This document shows, one piece after another, positions 1 through 7,577 of a stretch of 50,969 bases of DNA. The DNA comes from Streptomyces boluensis (GTDB lineage: Bacteria > Actinomycetota > Actinomycetes > Streptomycetales > Streptomycetaceae). The position numbers and the translations under genes were made by a program. The DNA lies in the NCBI RefSeq assembly GCF_009908195.1, contig NZ_JAAAHS010000009.1:1-50969 (forward strand), in the 5' to 3' direction. A model generated the notes under the pieces. It searched no databases and was not told where the DNA came from. It saw only the letters and a program-made list of their open reading frames with translations. Positions within the stretch are counted from its first letter, which is position 1; the number at the start of each line of letters is the position of its first letter.

Positions 1-5
1 CCCCC

Positions 6-752
6 TCACAGCAGCGCCCCGCCCCACACCGTGCGCAGCACCGTGCCGAGCGAGTCCACGACATGCTCCGCACCCGCGGAACGCAGCCGCTTCGCGCGCC
101 GCTCGTTCTGCCCGTACCCGAGGAACGCCACCCCTGCCGCGCGTGCGGCCAGGTAGTCCGCGGGGGCGTCGCCGATCATCAGCGTGGTGGCCGGGTCGGC
201 GCCGAGCGAGTCGAGCGCCCGGTGCAGGCAGTCCGGGTCCGGCTTCAGGGAGCGGACGCGGTCGGTGCGGCGGCCGTGGACGTGCGCGCCGAAACAGCCG
301 GCGACGCCACGCCCTTCGAGGTAGTGGCGGGCGGCCTCGGGGGCGTTGTTGGTGGCGACGGCGAGCCGCGCGCCGGTGGCGTGCCAGGTGCGGATCAGCC
401 GGTCGACGTACGGCGTGGGGAACGCCCTGGCCGCGGCGTGCAGTTCCTCCGCGGTGAGCCGGGCCTCGAGAGCCGACTCGAGCGGGCTGCCGGGGCGGGC
501 GCGGTGCACCGCGCGCAGGACGGCGTGCGGGTCGCCCGACTCCCGCTCCGCCTGGGTGAGCAAGCCGTCCTCGTGCTGCTCGGTGAGCCAGCCGACGAGG
601 TTGTCCACGACGGTCTGGGCGTCGTGGTTCGCGTAGAGACGGCAGATCGGGCCGTCGAAGTCGAAGAGGACGTGCTCCGCGCGTGTGACCAAGTCCCGCA
701 TGTTCTCGATCACTTGACCCACCCGCTCGCTCTGCGCCGTTTCGGAAGTCAT
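6..752 (-). CDS. devB: HAD-superfamily hydrolase, DevB-like
   Basis: A 248-residue cytoplasmic haloacid-dehalogenase-type phosphatase. All four HAD motifs are visible: DFDGP with nucleophile D31 and D33, the TNN motif around T134, K170 in LKPDPD, and GDAPAD with D195 and D199. A helical cap of about 80 residues lies between motifs I and II, as in phosphoglycolate-phosphatase-like enzymes. The start codon directly abuts the stop codon of the upstream GntR gene with no spacer, so the two are almost certainly cotranscribed and perhaps translationally coupled. A GntR gene followed by a HAD hydrolase matches the devA-devB pair of S. coelicolor (recalled), where the pair affects aerial hyphae. The substrate is unknown. 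The HAD fold is certain; the devB name rests on context. Confidence 0.85.
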   Translation of the reverse strand: MTSETAQSERVGQVIENMRDLVTRAEHVLFDFDGPICRLYANHDAQTVVDNLVGWLTEQHEDGLLTQAERESGDPHAVLRAVHRARPGSPLESALEARLTAEELHAAARAFPTPYVDRLIRTWHATGARLAVATNNAPEAARHYLEGRGVAGCFGAHVHGRRTDRVRSLKPDPDCLHRALDSLGADPATTLMIGDAPADYLAARAAGVAFLGYGQNERRAKRLRSAGAEHVVDSLGTVLRTVWGGALL

Positions 753-1652
753 CTAAGAGAGTGTCAGGGTCCGGGCGATGGTGTTCCAGAGCGCGTCGAA
801 CCACTTCTGCGACTCGTTGACGAACGCCTCGTCGCGGTGGCCGGTGAGGTTCTCGAAGGAGAACAGCAGCGACTGCGTGCCGAGGGCGTCGTACATGTGC
901 ACCTTCTCGCTGCCGATCTCCTCCTCGCGCTTGGTGACCATGTAGTACGCGAGGAGGGCCTCGGAGCCGTTGAGCAGGTACAGCTTCATCGGTGGGGTGA
1001 ACGGCAGCGCGCGGAACTCCACCTTGATGTCGATGCCGTGACTGGCGCGCAGGGCACGGAGGTTGTGGCGCAGGACCTGCCCCTGGGCGTTGCGCTGGGC
1101 GAGCCAGCGGCTGTGCACCGGGTCGTCCACCGTCGACGAGTCAGCCCCGGTGCCCGCCTCGTCCGGATCGCCGGCGGGTACGGGGAAGGCCAGGTTGATC
1201 CGGCTGCTGGGCAGCAGCACGCGCAGGGTGATCGACTCGGGGCGGAGGCGGCCCTCGTATATCAGGCGCAGTGGCTCGCTGAGGCCCATCATCAGGGTCT
1301 CGCTGGTCAGGCAGATCGCGTCGATGGTGATGTGCGGGACCTGGAAGGCGTCGACCATGCGCGGGGCGAGGCCGACCATCGTGGTCTGCGGTTCGTCGGC
1401 GGCCGGTGACGGCTCGGCGACCTGGGGCGGGCTGCCCTTGGAGACGTTCATGAGCAGGCCCTCGTTCGCGAGGATCGCCAGCGCCTGGCGCACCGCACCC
1501 CGCTCGACCCCGAACTCCTGCGCCAGCTTGGCCTGGGTCGGCATCCGGCTGCCCGCCGGCACGGCGCCGCTGCGGATCCGCTGACGCAACGTGTCGGCGA
1601 TGTCCTTGTGCGAGGGCTTTCTGCCGTTCACCGCAACGCTCTCCTGGGTCAC
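753..1652 (-). CDS. devA: GntR-family regulator, DevA-like
   Basis: A 299-residue regulator. Residues about 13-76 form a GntR winged helix-turn-helix (RIRSGAVPAGSRMPTQ, then GVERGAVRQALAIL). The long C-terminal part resembles no common effector domain I can name. The GTG start lies 6 nt behind a TAGCGT box, so the mRNA may be leaderless. The divergent upstream region is crowded with AGTTG/CAACT elements, suiting autoregulation. In S. coelicolor the paralogous DevA is reported to be autoregulated and needed for aerial hypha development (recalled). HTH assignment is firm; orthology to devA rather than devE is inferred from the adjoining HAD gene and gene order. Confidence 0.8.
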   Translation of the reverse strand: MTQESVAVNGRKPSHKDIADTLRQRIRSGAVPAGSRMPTQAKLAQEFGVERGAVRQALAILANEGLLMNVSKGSPPQVAEPSPAADEPQTTMVGLAPRMVDAFQVPHITIDAICLTSETLMMGLSEPLRLIYEGRLRPESITLRVLLPSSRINLAFPVPAGDPDEAGTGADSSTVDDPVHSRWLAQRNAQGQVLRHNLRALRASHGIDIKVEFRALPFTPPMKLYLLNGSEALLAYYMVTKREEEIGSEKVHMYDALGTQSLLFSFENLTGHRDEAFVNESQKWFDALWNTIARTLTLS

Positions 1653-1663
1653 ATGCCAACGCT

Positions 1664-1777
1664 ACAACTGCCTGCCATCTAGCGGGAGTTGTTTGAAAGT
1701 TGTTTAGCCAAGCCGACCAAGTGGGGACAACCACAGTGTAGTTGGCTGCCAACTTCACCATCCTGGCGAAAGTTGCC
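1664..1777. promoter_or_regulatory. Cluster of AGTTG/CAACT operator-like elements
   Basis: The divergent region between the DevA-like gene and a small membrane protein gene holds several copies of one short motif. Two AGTTGTTT copies start at 1687 and 1698, 11 bp apart. A perfect inverted repeat AGTTGG-CTG-CCAACT spans 1740-1754. Further half sites are ACAACT near 1664 and AGTTGC near 1771. Palindromic sites with helical phasing suit a dimeric GntR protein, so the adjacent regulator is the obvious candidate ligand; that link is inference. Confidence 0.5.
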
Positions 1778-1815
1778 AGCCATGTAACTCCTCCCCACCC
1801 GAAGGAGGAACCACC

Positions 1816-2007
1816 ATGCCCGCCATTGCCGTACTGGGAGCCCTCTTCGTGATCGGCTTCGAACAGCTCATCGAGTCGCGGTACGGTCCCCTGGGGATCG
1901 TCGGAATGCTGCTCCTCAGCATCGGGATCAAGGCGAAGGACCCCACGTGCAGTTCGCTCGGCGCGGTCGTCCTCGCGGTCCTGCTCGCCGGACCCGCACT
2001 GGCCTGA
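1816..2007 (+). CDS. Small hydrophobic membrane protein
   Basis: A 63-residue protein with two clear hydrophobic stretches (about residues 2-16 and 26-38) and a third at the C-terminus (about 48-63), probably a small integral membrane protein. A strong ribosome binding site, GAAGGAGG, lies 6-8 nt before the ATG. It is transcribed divergently from the DevA-like regulator across a region full of candidate operator repeats, so it may be a regulatory target. No family is recognised. The good ribosome binding site and biased codon use support it as real. Confidence 0.65.
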   Translation: MPAIAVLGALFVIGFEQLIESRYGPLGIVGMLLLSIGIKAKDPTCSSLGAVVLAVLLAGPALA

Positions 2008-2032
2008 ACACCCGAGCGGCGCGGCCCGCCGC

Positions 2033-3280
2033 TCAGAACGTGTCCGGGCACCATGGCAGCCGGGACGTACGCAGCAAGGCGTCGGCAATGGCGGCGGCGC
2101 CCCTCCGTTCCTCCACCACCAGGCCGAGCGCGAGCAACCGCACCACGGACTCGCCGCCCAGCCACAGCGCACCCAACTCCCGTATGCCCAGGGAGAGTTC
2201 AGCAGCGTCACGGGTCGGCACACAGGACCCGCGGCCGTCCGGTCCGGCCTCCAGGCGGTACCGCCCGCCGGCCAGGCCGAGCCGGTCGTGCACCTCGACG
2301 ACGAGGCTGCCCGGCACCGCGTACGTCCGCGCCTCCAGGGCCCGTACGACATCGAGGACCCGCACCCACAGCCAGTCCCCGAGCGTCACGATCCGGGCGG
2401 CGCGGGCATTCGGAAAGACATCCGGAATCAACGCGTCCGGAGCCCGCACTCCCGTGTGCACCCGCACGATCCAGTCGACCGAGCAGACGTACCGCCACAG
2501 CGCGAGCTCGGCGGCCGGGCTCGCGGCGATCAGGTCGCGCACGACGGCGGAGTTCAGCGGCTGCTTGCCGTCGCCCCACTTCTCGTCGCAGGTGTACGCG
2601 AGCAGGCCGTCCACCTCGCCCGACGCCGAGCGGTACACGGCGTAGAACGGTTCCTTCCACTCCATCCGGTCCAGGCGCAGCTCACCCGTCGCGACCTGCC
2701 ACCACCGCGTGTCGCGCCCCACGGCTCCCGGTGTCGATCTCCGTACCCGCTCGAAGAGTTCGGGCCCCAGCTTGCGGACGTCGGCGCCGTCCACGAGGTC
2801 GATCCGGCCGCCGTCCCCCGGCTCCGCCCAGCGCGGGTCGAGCCCGGTGCGCTGCACGTCGATCTCCCACTCGGCGACCCGGGTGGCGGGCCCGAAGCCG
2901 TACCGCCCATAGATCGGGTACTCGGCGGAGATCAGCGTGGACACCACCTCGCCGCGCTCCTTCGCCGCCCCGAGATCCTCGGTGATCATGCGGCTGAGCA
3001 GGCCGCGGCGCCGATGCGTCGGAGACACCGTGACGCTCGATACGCCGCTGGACGCCACCTCGCCCCCACCGACCGCGGTCAGCCGCTGCGGGAACGAGCG
3101 GTACGTGGCCACACAGCGGCCGTCCTCGAAGGCGCCCCTGACCCGGTCGAGGGCGACGGACGATCTGCGGTCCTCGACCTCGCGCACGGAAGACGTCGGG
3201 GTGCGCAGGAACCCGGTGTTGAGGGCCCGCACCCAGTCGGGGAAGTCGGCCTCGGCGAGGAGGCGTACGTCTACGGCCAT
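2033..3280 (-). CDS. Eis-family GNAT N-acetyltransferase
   Basis: A 415-residue acetyltransferase of the Eis type, with tandem GNAT-like domains and a C-terminal SCP2-like domain. The acetyl-CoA-binding segment [14 protein letters not shown] lies at about residues 86-99. The segment [11 protein letters not shown] (from about 123) matches the Eis region holding the general-acid tyrosine, here probably Y124. The chain ends in Phe, as in mycobacterial Eis, where the terminal carboxylate takes part in catalysis (recalled). Typical substrates are aminoglycosides or protein lysines; the substrate here is unknown. The ATG is 6 nt behind a TACGGT box, so the mRNA may be leaderless. It converges with the small membrane protein gene, 25 bp away. 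Confidence 0.85.
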   Translation of the reverse strand: MAVDVRLLAEADFPDWVRALNTGFLRTPTSSVREVEDRRSSVALDRVRGAFEDGRCVATYRSFPQRLTAVGGGEVASSGVSSVTVSPTHRRRGLLSRMITEDLGAAKERGEVVSTLISAEYPIYGRYGFGPATRVAEWEIDVQRTGLDPRWAEPGDGGRIDLVDGADVRKLGPELFERVRRSTPGAVGRDTRWWQVATGELRLDRMEWKEPFYAVYRSASGEVDGLLAYTCDEKWGDGKQPLNSAVVRDLIAASPAAELALWRYVCSVDWIVRVHTGVRAPDALIPDVFPNARAARIVTLGDWLWVRVLDVVRALEARTYAVPGSLVVEVHDRLGLAGGRYRLEAGPDGRGSCVPTRDAAELSLGIRELGALWLGGESVVRLLALGLVVEERRGAAAIADALLRTSRLPWCPDTF

Positions 3281-3408
3281 GAACTCACCGTAGGGCGGCC
3301 CGCACCCCGCACGTACTCAGGTATTTCCCCGACTTCTCCCCTACGAGCCCGGCGCCACGACGCCACGGACGGCCTCCCCGAGACGCCCCTGAACAGCCCC
3401 GCGCACGT

Positions 3409-3500
3409 CAAGAACACCGGGCGTCCCTCAGAACACCAGGCGCGGATCAGAACACCGCGCGCCCCGCAGAACCCCCACGCGCCTCAGAACGCCGCGCGTA
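3409..3500. repeat. 19-bp imperfect tandem repeat across the asparaginase stop codon
   Basis: Five copies of a unit containing AGAAC begin at 3411, 3430, 3449, 3468 and 3486, with spacing 19, 19, 19 and 18 bp. Read on the minus strand, the first copy contains the last codons and the stop of the asparaginase gene (GTTC-TGA), and the other copies extend into its 3' flank, two of them repeating the TGA. Confidence 0.85.
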
Positions 3501-4464
3501 CCTCGCCGACCTCGCGGGCGCCGCCGAGCAGCGGTGCCGCGCCGATCCGGGCGATCACCGGAGCGTCCAGGCCGAGCAGGCCGAGCGCGCGGGCGAGGAT
3601 CGGGCCGAGCGCGCGGCCCGAACCGTCGTCGACCTTGAAGGCCAGCGCGCGGCCGTCCGGCAGCGCCACCGCCTGCACCGCCTCGGCCCCCATCTTCGAC
3701 AGGGCACCGGGCACCTCCCGCATCAGCCAGGTGTCCGGGCGGCGGGTGCCCGCCACGTACTCGGGGTGGGCCCGCATCGCGTCCGCGACCCGGCGCTCCG
3801 CCGAGCCCTCCTCCGCGAGCACGAAGTGCCGGAAGGCGCGGGCGAGACCGGTGAGGCTGATCGCCATGAGCGGGGCGCCGCAGCCGTCCGTACCGGTGGC
3901 GGCGACGGGCTCGCCCGCGGCCTCCTCGATCACCTCACGGACCAGCTGCTGCAGCGGATGGGACGGCTCCAGATACGAGTCCTGGGGCCAGCCGCGCTCG
4001 GCACAGACCGCGAGCATCGCGGCGTGCTTGCCGGAACAGTTCATCGTGACCCGCTCCCGCACCGCGCCCCCGGCCAGGTACGTCTCCGCCTCGGTGGGGT
4101 CGAGCGGCAGGTCGGGCGGGCACTGCAGGGCCGACTCGGCGAGGCCGAACTCGCCGATCATCGTGCGCACGAGATCGAGGTGGAAGGGCTCCCCGGAGTG
4201 GCTCGCGGAGGCAAGGGCGAGGCGCTCGCCGGAGAGTCCGAGACCGGCCCGCAGCACGGCCGCGGCCTGCATCGGCTTGTTCGCGGAGCGCGGGAAGACG
4301 GGAGCGGAGACATCGCCGATGGCCTGCTCCACAGTGCCGTCGGCGGCGAGGACGACCAGCGACCCCCGGTGCCGGCCCTCGACGAAACCGGAACGCACGA
4401 CCTCGGCGAGGACCGGGGTTATCGCGGGCTGCGGGGCGGCGGAAACGGTAGCGGGTCGCGTCAT
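3484..4464 (-). CDS. L-asparaginase II-type amidohydrolase (R. etli AnsA-like family)
   Basis: A 326-residue cytoplasmic enzyme of the Asparaginase_II family (the Rhizobium etli type, unrelated to E. coli AnsB). It shows the Ser-x-x-Lys tandem in RSANKPMQ (S60, K63), a second serine motif SASHSGE (about 86-92), the metal-binding CSGK pair (C142, K145) and GCGAP (C194), all placed as in the R. etli enzyme (recalled). Predicted reaction is asparagine to aspartate plus ammonia. It lies 54 bp downstream of rsiG on the same strand, with a short GC hairpin between. Its stop codon is the first copy of a 19-bp tandem repeat. Confidence 0.85.
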   Translation of the reverse strand: MTRPATVSAAPQPAITPVLAEVVRSGFVEGRHRGSLVVLAADGTVEQAIGDVSAPVFPRSANKPMQAAAVLRAGLGLSGERLALASASHSGEPFHLDLVRTMIGEFGLAESALQCPPDLPLDPTEAETYLAGGAVRERVTMNCSGKHAAMLAVCAERGWPQDSYLEPSHPLQQLVREVIEEAAGEPVAATGTDGCGAPLMAISLTGLARAFRHFVLAEEGSAERRVADAMRAHPEYVAGTRRPDTWLMREVPGALSKMGAEAVQAVALPDGRALAFKVDDGSGRALGPILARALGLLGLDAPVIARIGAAPLLGGAREVGEVRAAF

Positions 4465-4498
4465 CGTCGGTCTGGCCTTCCGGTGGTCCCGCTCCGGA

Positions 4499-4517
4499 CC
4501 ACCGGGGTGGCCGGTGG
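4499..4517 (-). terminator. Short GC hairpin after rsiG
   Basis: A 7-bp perfect stem (CCACCGG ... CCGGTGG, 5-nt loop) directly follows the rsiG stop codon. No T-run follows on either strand, so it may be a weak terminator or an RNA-processing stem between rsiG and the asparaginase gene. Confidence 0.35.
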
Positions 4518-4518
4518 C

Positions 4519-5133
4519 TCAGGAGAGCAGGTCGTCTACTTGTGCTTCCCCTTCACGGTACCTGCGGGCGATCTCAGCACTGCAATCGTCGGCCGTACGC
4601 TGCAGCAGCTGGCGCCGCCGGGACACCTGCTGCTCGTACCGGACCAGGCGGCCCATCGCGGTGTGCAGCTCGTCGTCGGTGCGGGCGTCCAGGTCGGACA
4701 GCTCCACCTCGCCGAGCATCTCGGCGGCCAGGCTGCGGTACTCCTCGCCGTGCGGCGTACCGACCGTGACGTGCCGGGCCGACGAGCGGTGCCGCGAGGG
4801 CGTGTCCGTGAGGATCTCGGAGAGCCGAGCCACCATGTCCGGGTCGGGCGCCGGAGCGTCCGGGGCGCGGCGCCGGGCCAGCTCCGCCCGCAGGATGTCG
4901 ATCCGCCCCTGGAGCAGGCGGCGCACATAGCTGAGGTCGGCCTCGTCCTGCTGTGAGGTGCGGCGCAGGGTCCGTACCTCGGGCAGCCGGAGCACCGCCA
5001 GGTTGTGCTCAGGAATCTCCGGCAGCCGGTCCCCGGTGCGCTGTGTGGGCGGGCGCCGCGTACCGGCACGCGCCTTGCGCGCCGTCGGTACGGGCCCCGG
5101 CGGCTGCCCCGCGGTGCTCGACGTGCTGTTCAT
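4519..5133 (-). CDS. rsiG: RsiG, c-di-GMP-responsive anti-sigma factor of WhiG
   Basis: A 204-residue protein with a disordered N-terminus and two long helices at about 55-90 and 150-200. Each helix carries one complete E-x3-S-x2-R-x3-Q-x3-D motif: E64, S68, R71, Q75, D79 and E167, S171, R174, Q178, D182. This is the twin signature described for Streptomyces RsiG, which binds a c-di-GMP dimer and in that state sequesters the sporulation sigma factor WhiG (recalled). No residue of either motif is substituted, so regulation is predicted to be intact. The ATG was chosen because the family begins with a variable tail; the ribosome binding site (GAGGGG) is rather far away. Confidence 0.9.
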   Translation of the reverse strand: MNSTSSTAGQPPGPVPTARKARAGTRRPPTQRTGDRLPEIPEHNLAVLRLPEVRTLRRTSQQDEADLSYVRRLLQGRIDILRAELARRRAPDAPAPDPDMVARLSEILTDTPSRHRSSARHVTVGTPHGEEYRSLAAEMLGEVELSDLDARTDDELHTAMGRLVRYEQQVSRRRQLLQRTADDCSAEIARRYREGEAQVDDLLS

Positions 5134-5452
5134 GCTGATGACCGTCCCCTCGACCGGTGCGGCGCGCCAGTGACGCGCGGCTGCTCAGCAGAATGCCACC
5201 CTTCGCACCCGGGATGGGGCGGAGTGCACTCGTTCGGCCCCCAAATGGACGCAGCGCCACGGCAGTGCCCAGTTGGGGGCGCCGGACGGCCTGTTGGCAT
5301 TACGTGGCAGATGAGGGAAACGGACTGCCACGGACTGCCACGGACTGTCGGGGAACTGGCCCCGGAGGTTGTCCACAGGGGGCGCGGGACGGTTCGGGAC
5401 GGTTATCCACAGGGCGGCGGGGCCGGGGCCCGGACACGGCATCATGGACGGC
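5134..5452. other. Divergent intergenic region, rsiG/dtd
   Basis: This 319-bp gap holds no convincing gene. It contains a 10-bp direct repeat CGGACTGCCA at 5321 and 5331 with a degenerate third copy at 5341, and two DnaA-box-like sites in the same orientation: TTGTCCACA at about 5369 and TTATCCACA at about 5403. Promoters for rsiG (minus) and dtd (plus) must lie here, but no clear -35/-10 pair was identified. Confidence 0.6.
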
Positions 5453-5878
5453 ATGCGAGCAGTGGTGCAGAGAGTGGACGGCGCGAGCGTCGTCGTGGAC
5501 GACGAAGTGGTCGGCGAGATCAAGGGCGAGGGCCTGTGCGTCCTCGTCGGGGTCACGCACGACGACACCGAGGAGAAAGCGGCCCAACTGGCAAGGAAGC
5601 TCTGGTCGTTGCGGATCCTCGGCGACGAGAAGTCCTGCAGCGACATAGCGGCTCCGCTGCTTGTGATCAGCCAGTTCACCTTGTACGGGGACGCCCGCAA
5701 GGGCCGCCGCCCCACCTGGAACGCGGCGGCGCCCGGCCCGGTCGCCGAGCCCCTGGTGGACGAGGTGGTCGCCCAACTCCGGGCGCTCGGCGCGACGGTG
5801 GAGACGGGCCGGTTCGGGGCGCAGATGCGGGTGTCCCTGACGAACGACGGCCCGTTCACGGTGCTGCTGGAGATGTGA
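5453..5878 (+). CDS. dtd: D-aminoacyl-tRNA deacylase
   Basis: A 141-residue cytoplasmic enzyme that hydrolyses D-aminoacyl-tRNAs (and glycyl-tRNA-Ala mischarges), protecting translation. The N-terminus MRAVVQRV is typical, and both family signatures are present: SQFTLYGD (about 73-80) and the cross-subunit NDGPFT motif near the C-terminus. The ATG at 5453 is preferred over one three codons upstream because family members start with MRAVVQRV. Length equals the usual 140-150 residues. It stands alone, divergent from rsiG and convergent with the ygfZ-like gene. Confidence 0.95.
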   Translation: MRAVVQRVDGASVVVDDEVVGEIKGEGLCVLVGVTHDDTEEKAAQLARKLWSLRILGDEKSCSDIAAPLLVISQFTLYGDARKGRRPTWNAAAPGPVAEPLVDEVVAQLRALGATVETGRFGAQMRVSLTNDGPFTVLLEM

Positions 5879-5902
5879 GGCCATAAGTGGAGACGGCGGA
5901 GC

Positions 5903-6874
5903 TCAGGGTTCGACGACGACTTCCTGCGCGGCCGCCGTCGTACCGACGAGGAGTGCGGCGTCGACCGGGATGTTCCGCTTGACCAGGGCGAGGGCGATCG
6001 GGCCCAGTTCGTGGTGGCGTGCGGAGGTCGTCACGAAGCCGATCTTGCGTCCCTCGGGTCCGTCGGAGGCGAGCCGGATCTCGGTGCCGTGGCCGGGCAG
6101 ATGGACCTCGCTGCCGTCCAGGTGCAGAAAGACCAGGCGGCGCGGGGGCTTGCCCAGGTTGTGCACGCGGGCGACGGTCTCCTGGCCGCGGTAGCAGCCC
6201 TTCTGCAGGTGGACCGCGGTGCCGATCCAGCCCAGCTCGTGCGGGATGGTGCGGTGGTCGGTCTCGAAGCCGAGCCGCGGCCGGTGCGCCTCCACGCGCA
6301 GCGCCTCATGGGCGAGGATGCCGAGCGCCGGTCCGTGCTCCGCGGCGTACGCCTCCAGGTCGGCGCGGGGCAGGAACAGGTCCCGGCCGTGCGCGGTCTC
6401 GCGTACGGCGACGCCGTCCGGGGCCGGGGCGATGGAGCCGGCCGGAAGGTGCACGACCGCGAACTCCTCGGTGCGGTCGGCGACTTCGACGCGGTAGAAG
6501 AACTTCATCGACTCGAGGTACGCGAGCAGCGCTTCCGTGGTGCCCGGCTCGACGTGCGCCCAGACGGTGCTGCCGTCGTCGACGAGGTAGAGGGCGTGCT
6601 CGATGTGACCGTTGGCGGAGAGGATCAGCGCCTCGGTGGCCTGACCCACGGGCAGGTCGCTGACGTGCTGGGTGAGCAGCAGGTGCAGCCAGCTGAGGCG
6701 GTCGTCGCCGGTGACCGTGATGACGCCGCGGTGCGAGAGGTCCACGAGACCGGTGCCATCGGCGAGGGCACGCTGCTCGCGGTACAGCTCGCCGTAGTGC
6801 GCGGCGACACCTTCGTCGGCGCCTTCGGCGGGGACGGCACCGGGCAGGGACAGCAGGGGACTCTTCATATCCAC
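5903..6874 (-). CDS. ygfZ: YgfZ/GcvT-like folate-binding protein
   Basis: A 323-residue protein related to the T-protein of glycine cleavage. It contains the hallmark KGCYRGQE motif (K-G-C-Y-x-G-Q-E) at about residue 225, defining YgfZ proteins that use folate to support maturation or repair of iron-sulfur enzymes. The start is either GTG at 6874 or the ATG two codons later. It lies 28 bp behind nur on the same strand and may share its transcript, which would place it under nickel-responsive control; that is speculative. Confidence 0.9.
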   Translation of the reverse strand: MDMKSPLLSLPGAVPAEGADEGVAAHYGELYREQRALADGTGLVDLSHRGVITVTGDDRLSWLHLLLTQHVSDLPVGQATEALILSANGHIEHALYLVDDGSTVWAHVEPGTTEALLAYLESMKFFYRVEVADRTEEFAVVHLPAGSIAPAPDGVAVRETAHGRDLFLPRADLEAYAAEHGPALGILAHEALRVEAHRPRLGFETDHRTIPHELGWIGTAVHLQKGCYRGQETVARVHNLGKPPRRLVFLHLDGSEVHLPGHGTEIRLASDGPEGRKIGFVTTSARHHELGPIALALVKRNIPVDAALLVGTTAAAQEVVVEP

Positions 6875-6902
6875 TCAGACTACGACTCGGTAAGTGCCGG
6901 GC

Positions 6903-7376
6903 TTATTCCCCGGCCGAATCAGCGGCCGGCTCTGCGACCGTCTCAGCGGCCGACTCGGCGGTCCGCGTGCAGGTGCCGCACCGGCCGAAGATCGCGAAGT
7001 GCTTCATGTCGGTGTCGAAGTCGAAGGTGTCCCGGAGCTTCGCGGTGAACTCGGCGGCGATCTCGACATCGGCCTCGACGACGTCCGCGCAGTCCCGGCA
7101 GACGAGGTGAAGGTGATGGTGCCGGGCAGCGAGGTGGTACGTGGGCGCCCCGTGCCCCAGGTGGGTGTGGCTGACGAGGCCGAGCTCCTCCAGGAGCTCC
7201 AGGGTGCGGTACACCGTGGAGATGTTGACCCCGGAGGCGGTCCTGCGCACCTCGACGAGGATTTCGTCCGGAGTCGCGTGCTCCAGGGTGTCGACGGCTT
7301 CGAGGACAAGCTGTCGCTGCGGCGTCAGCCGGTAGCCGCGCTGCCTGAGGTCGCTCTTCCAGTCGGTGGTCACCAC
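6903..7376 (-). CDS. nur: Nur, nickel-responsive Fur-family repressor
   Basis: A 157-residue Fur-family regulator: winged helix at about 1-82, dimerisation and metal-binding domain after it, and an alanine/glutamate-rich tail. Histidines fall exactly at the positions recalled for S. coelicolor Nur: H70, H72 and H126 for the nickel site and H33, H86, H88 and H90 for the M-site. The pairs CRDC (C93, C96) and CGTC (C133, C136) could form a structural zinc site. Nur represses nickel uptake and the iron superoxide dismutase when nickel is plentiful (recalled). The GTG start is 6 nt behind TACACT, so the mRNA may be leaderless. Confidence 0.92.
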   Translation of the reverse strand: MVTTDWKSDLRQRGYRLTPQRQLVLEAVDTLEHATPDEILVEVRRTASGVNISTVYRTLELLEELGLVSHTHLGHGAPTYHLAARHHHLHLVCRDCADVVEADVEIAAEFTAKLRDTFDFDTDMKHFAIFGRCGTCTRTAESAAETVAEPAADSAGE

Positions 7377-7446
7377 GCGTCAAGTGTAGGCGTGCCCGAC
7401 CTGGGGTCCCCGTGCCGTACGCACTCGGACGCGGGCAGACACCAGC

Positions 7447-7479
7447 GGGGCCGGTCACCTGCGTACAGGTACCGGCCCC
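7447..7479 (-). terminator. Hairpin between the nitrobindin-like gene and nur
   Basis: A strong stem-loop: GGGGCCGGT pairs with ACCGGCCCC, then a one-base bulge, then ACCTG pairs with CAGGT around a CGTA loop. It lies downstream of the nitrobindin-like gene and upstream of nur, both on the minus strand. No T-run follows, which is common for Streptomyces terminators. Confidence 0.6.
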
Positions 7480-7483
7480 GGGG

Positions 7484-7577
7484 CTGCTCGAAAACCACGC
7501 CTACTGGAAGGCTGTGCCCACTCGAAAACTGCGCCTACTTGAAGGCTGCGTCTACTTGAGCTGTGCCTACTTGAAGA
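7484..7577. repeat. 17-bp tandem repeat running into the nitrobindin-like stop codon
   Basis: Six copies of a unit of the form CTACTTGAAGGCTGCGT start at 7484, 7501, 7518, 7535, 7552 and 7567, with period 17 and a last interval of 15. The copy at 7567 contains the final codons and stop (on the minus strand TTC-AAG-TAG). Most other copies repeat the same AAG-TAG or a close variant in the untranslated flank. Confidence 0.9.

Noticed and set aside
2053-2985. Arg/Pro-rich frame opposite the eis-like gene
   Set aside because: Shadow of the acetyltransferase gene; Arg/Pro-rich translation is typical for a wrong frame in GC-rich DNA.
5369-5411. Replication origin suggested by DnaA-box-like pairs
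   Set aside because: Only two boxes and no dnaA/dnaN context; a Streptomyces origin has many clustered boxes.
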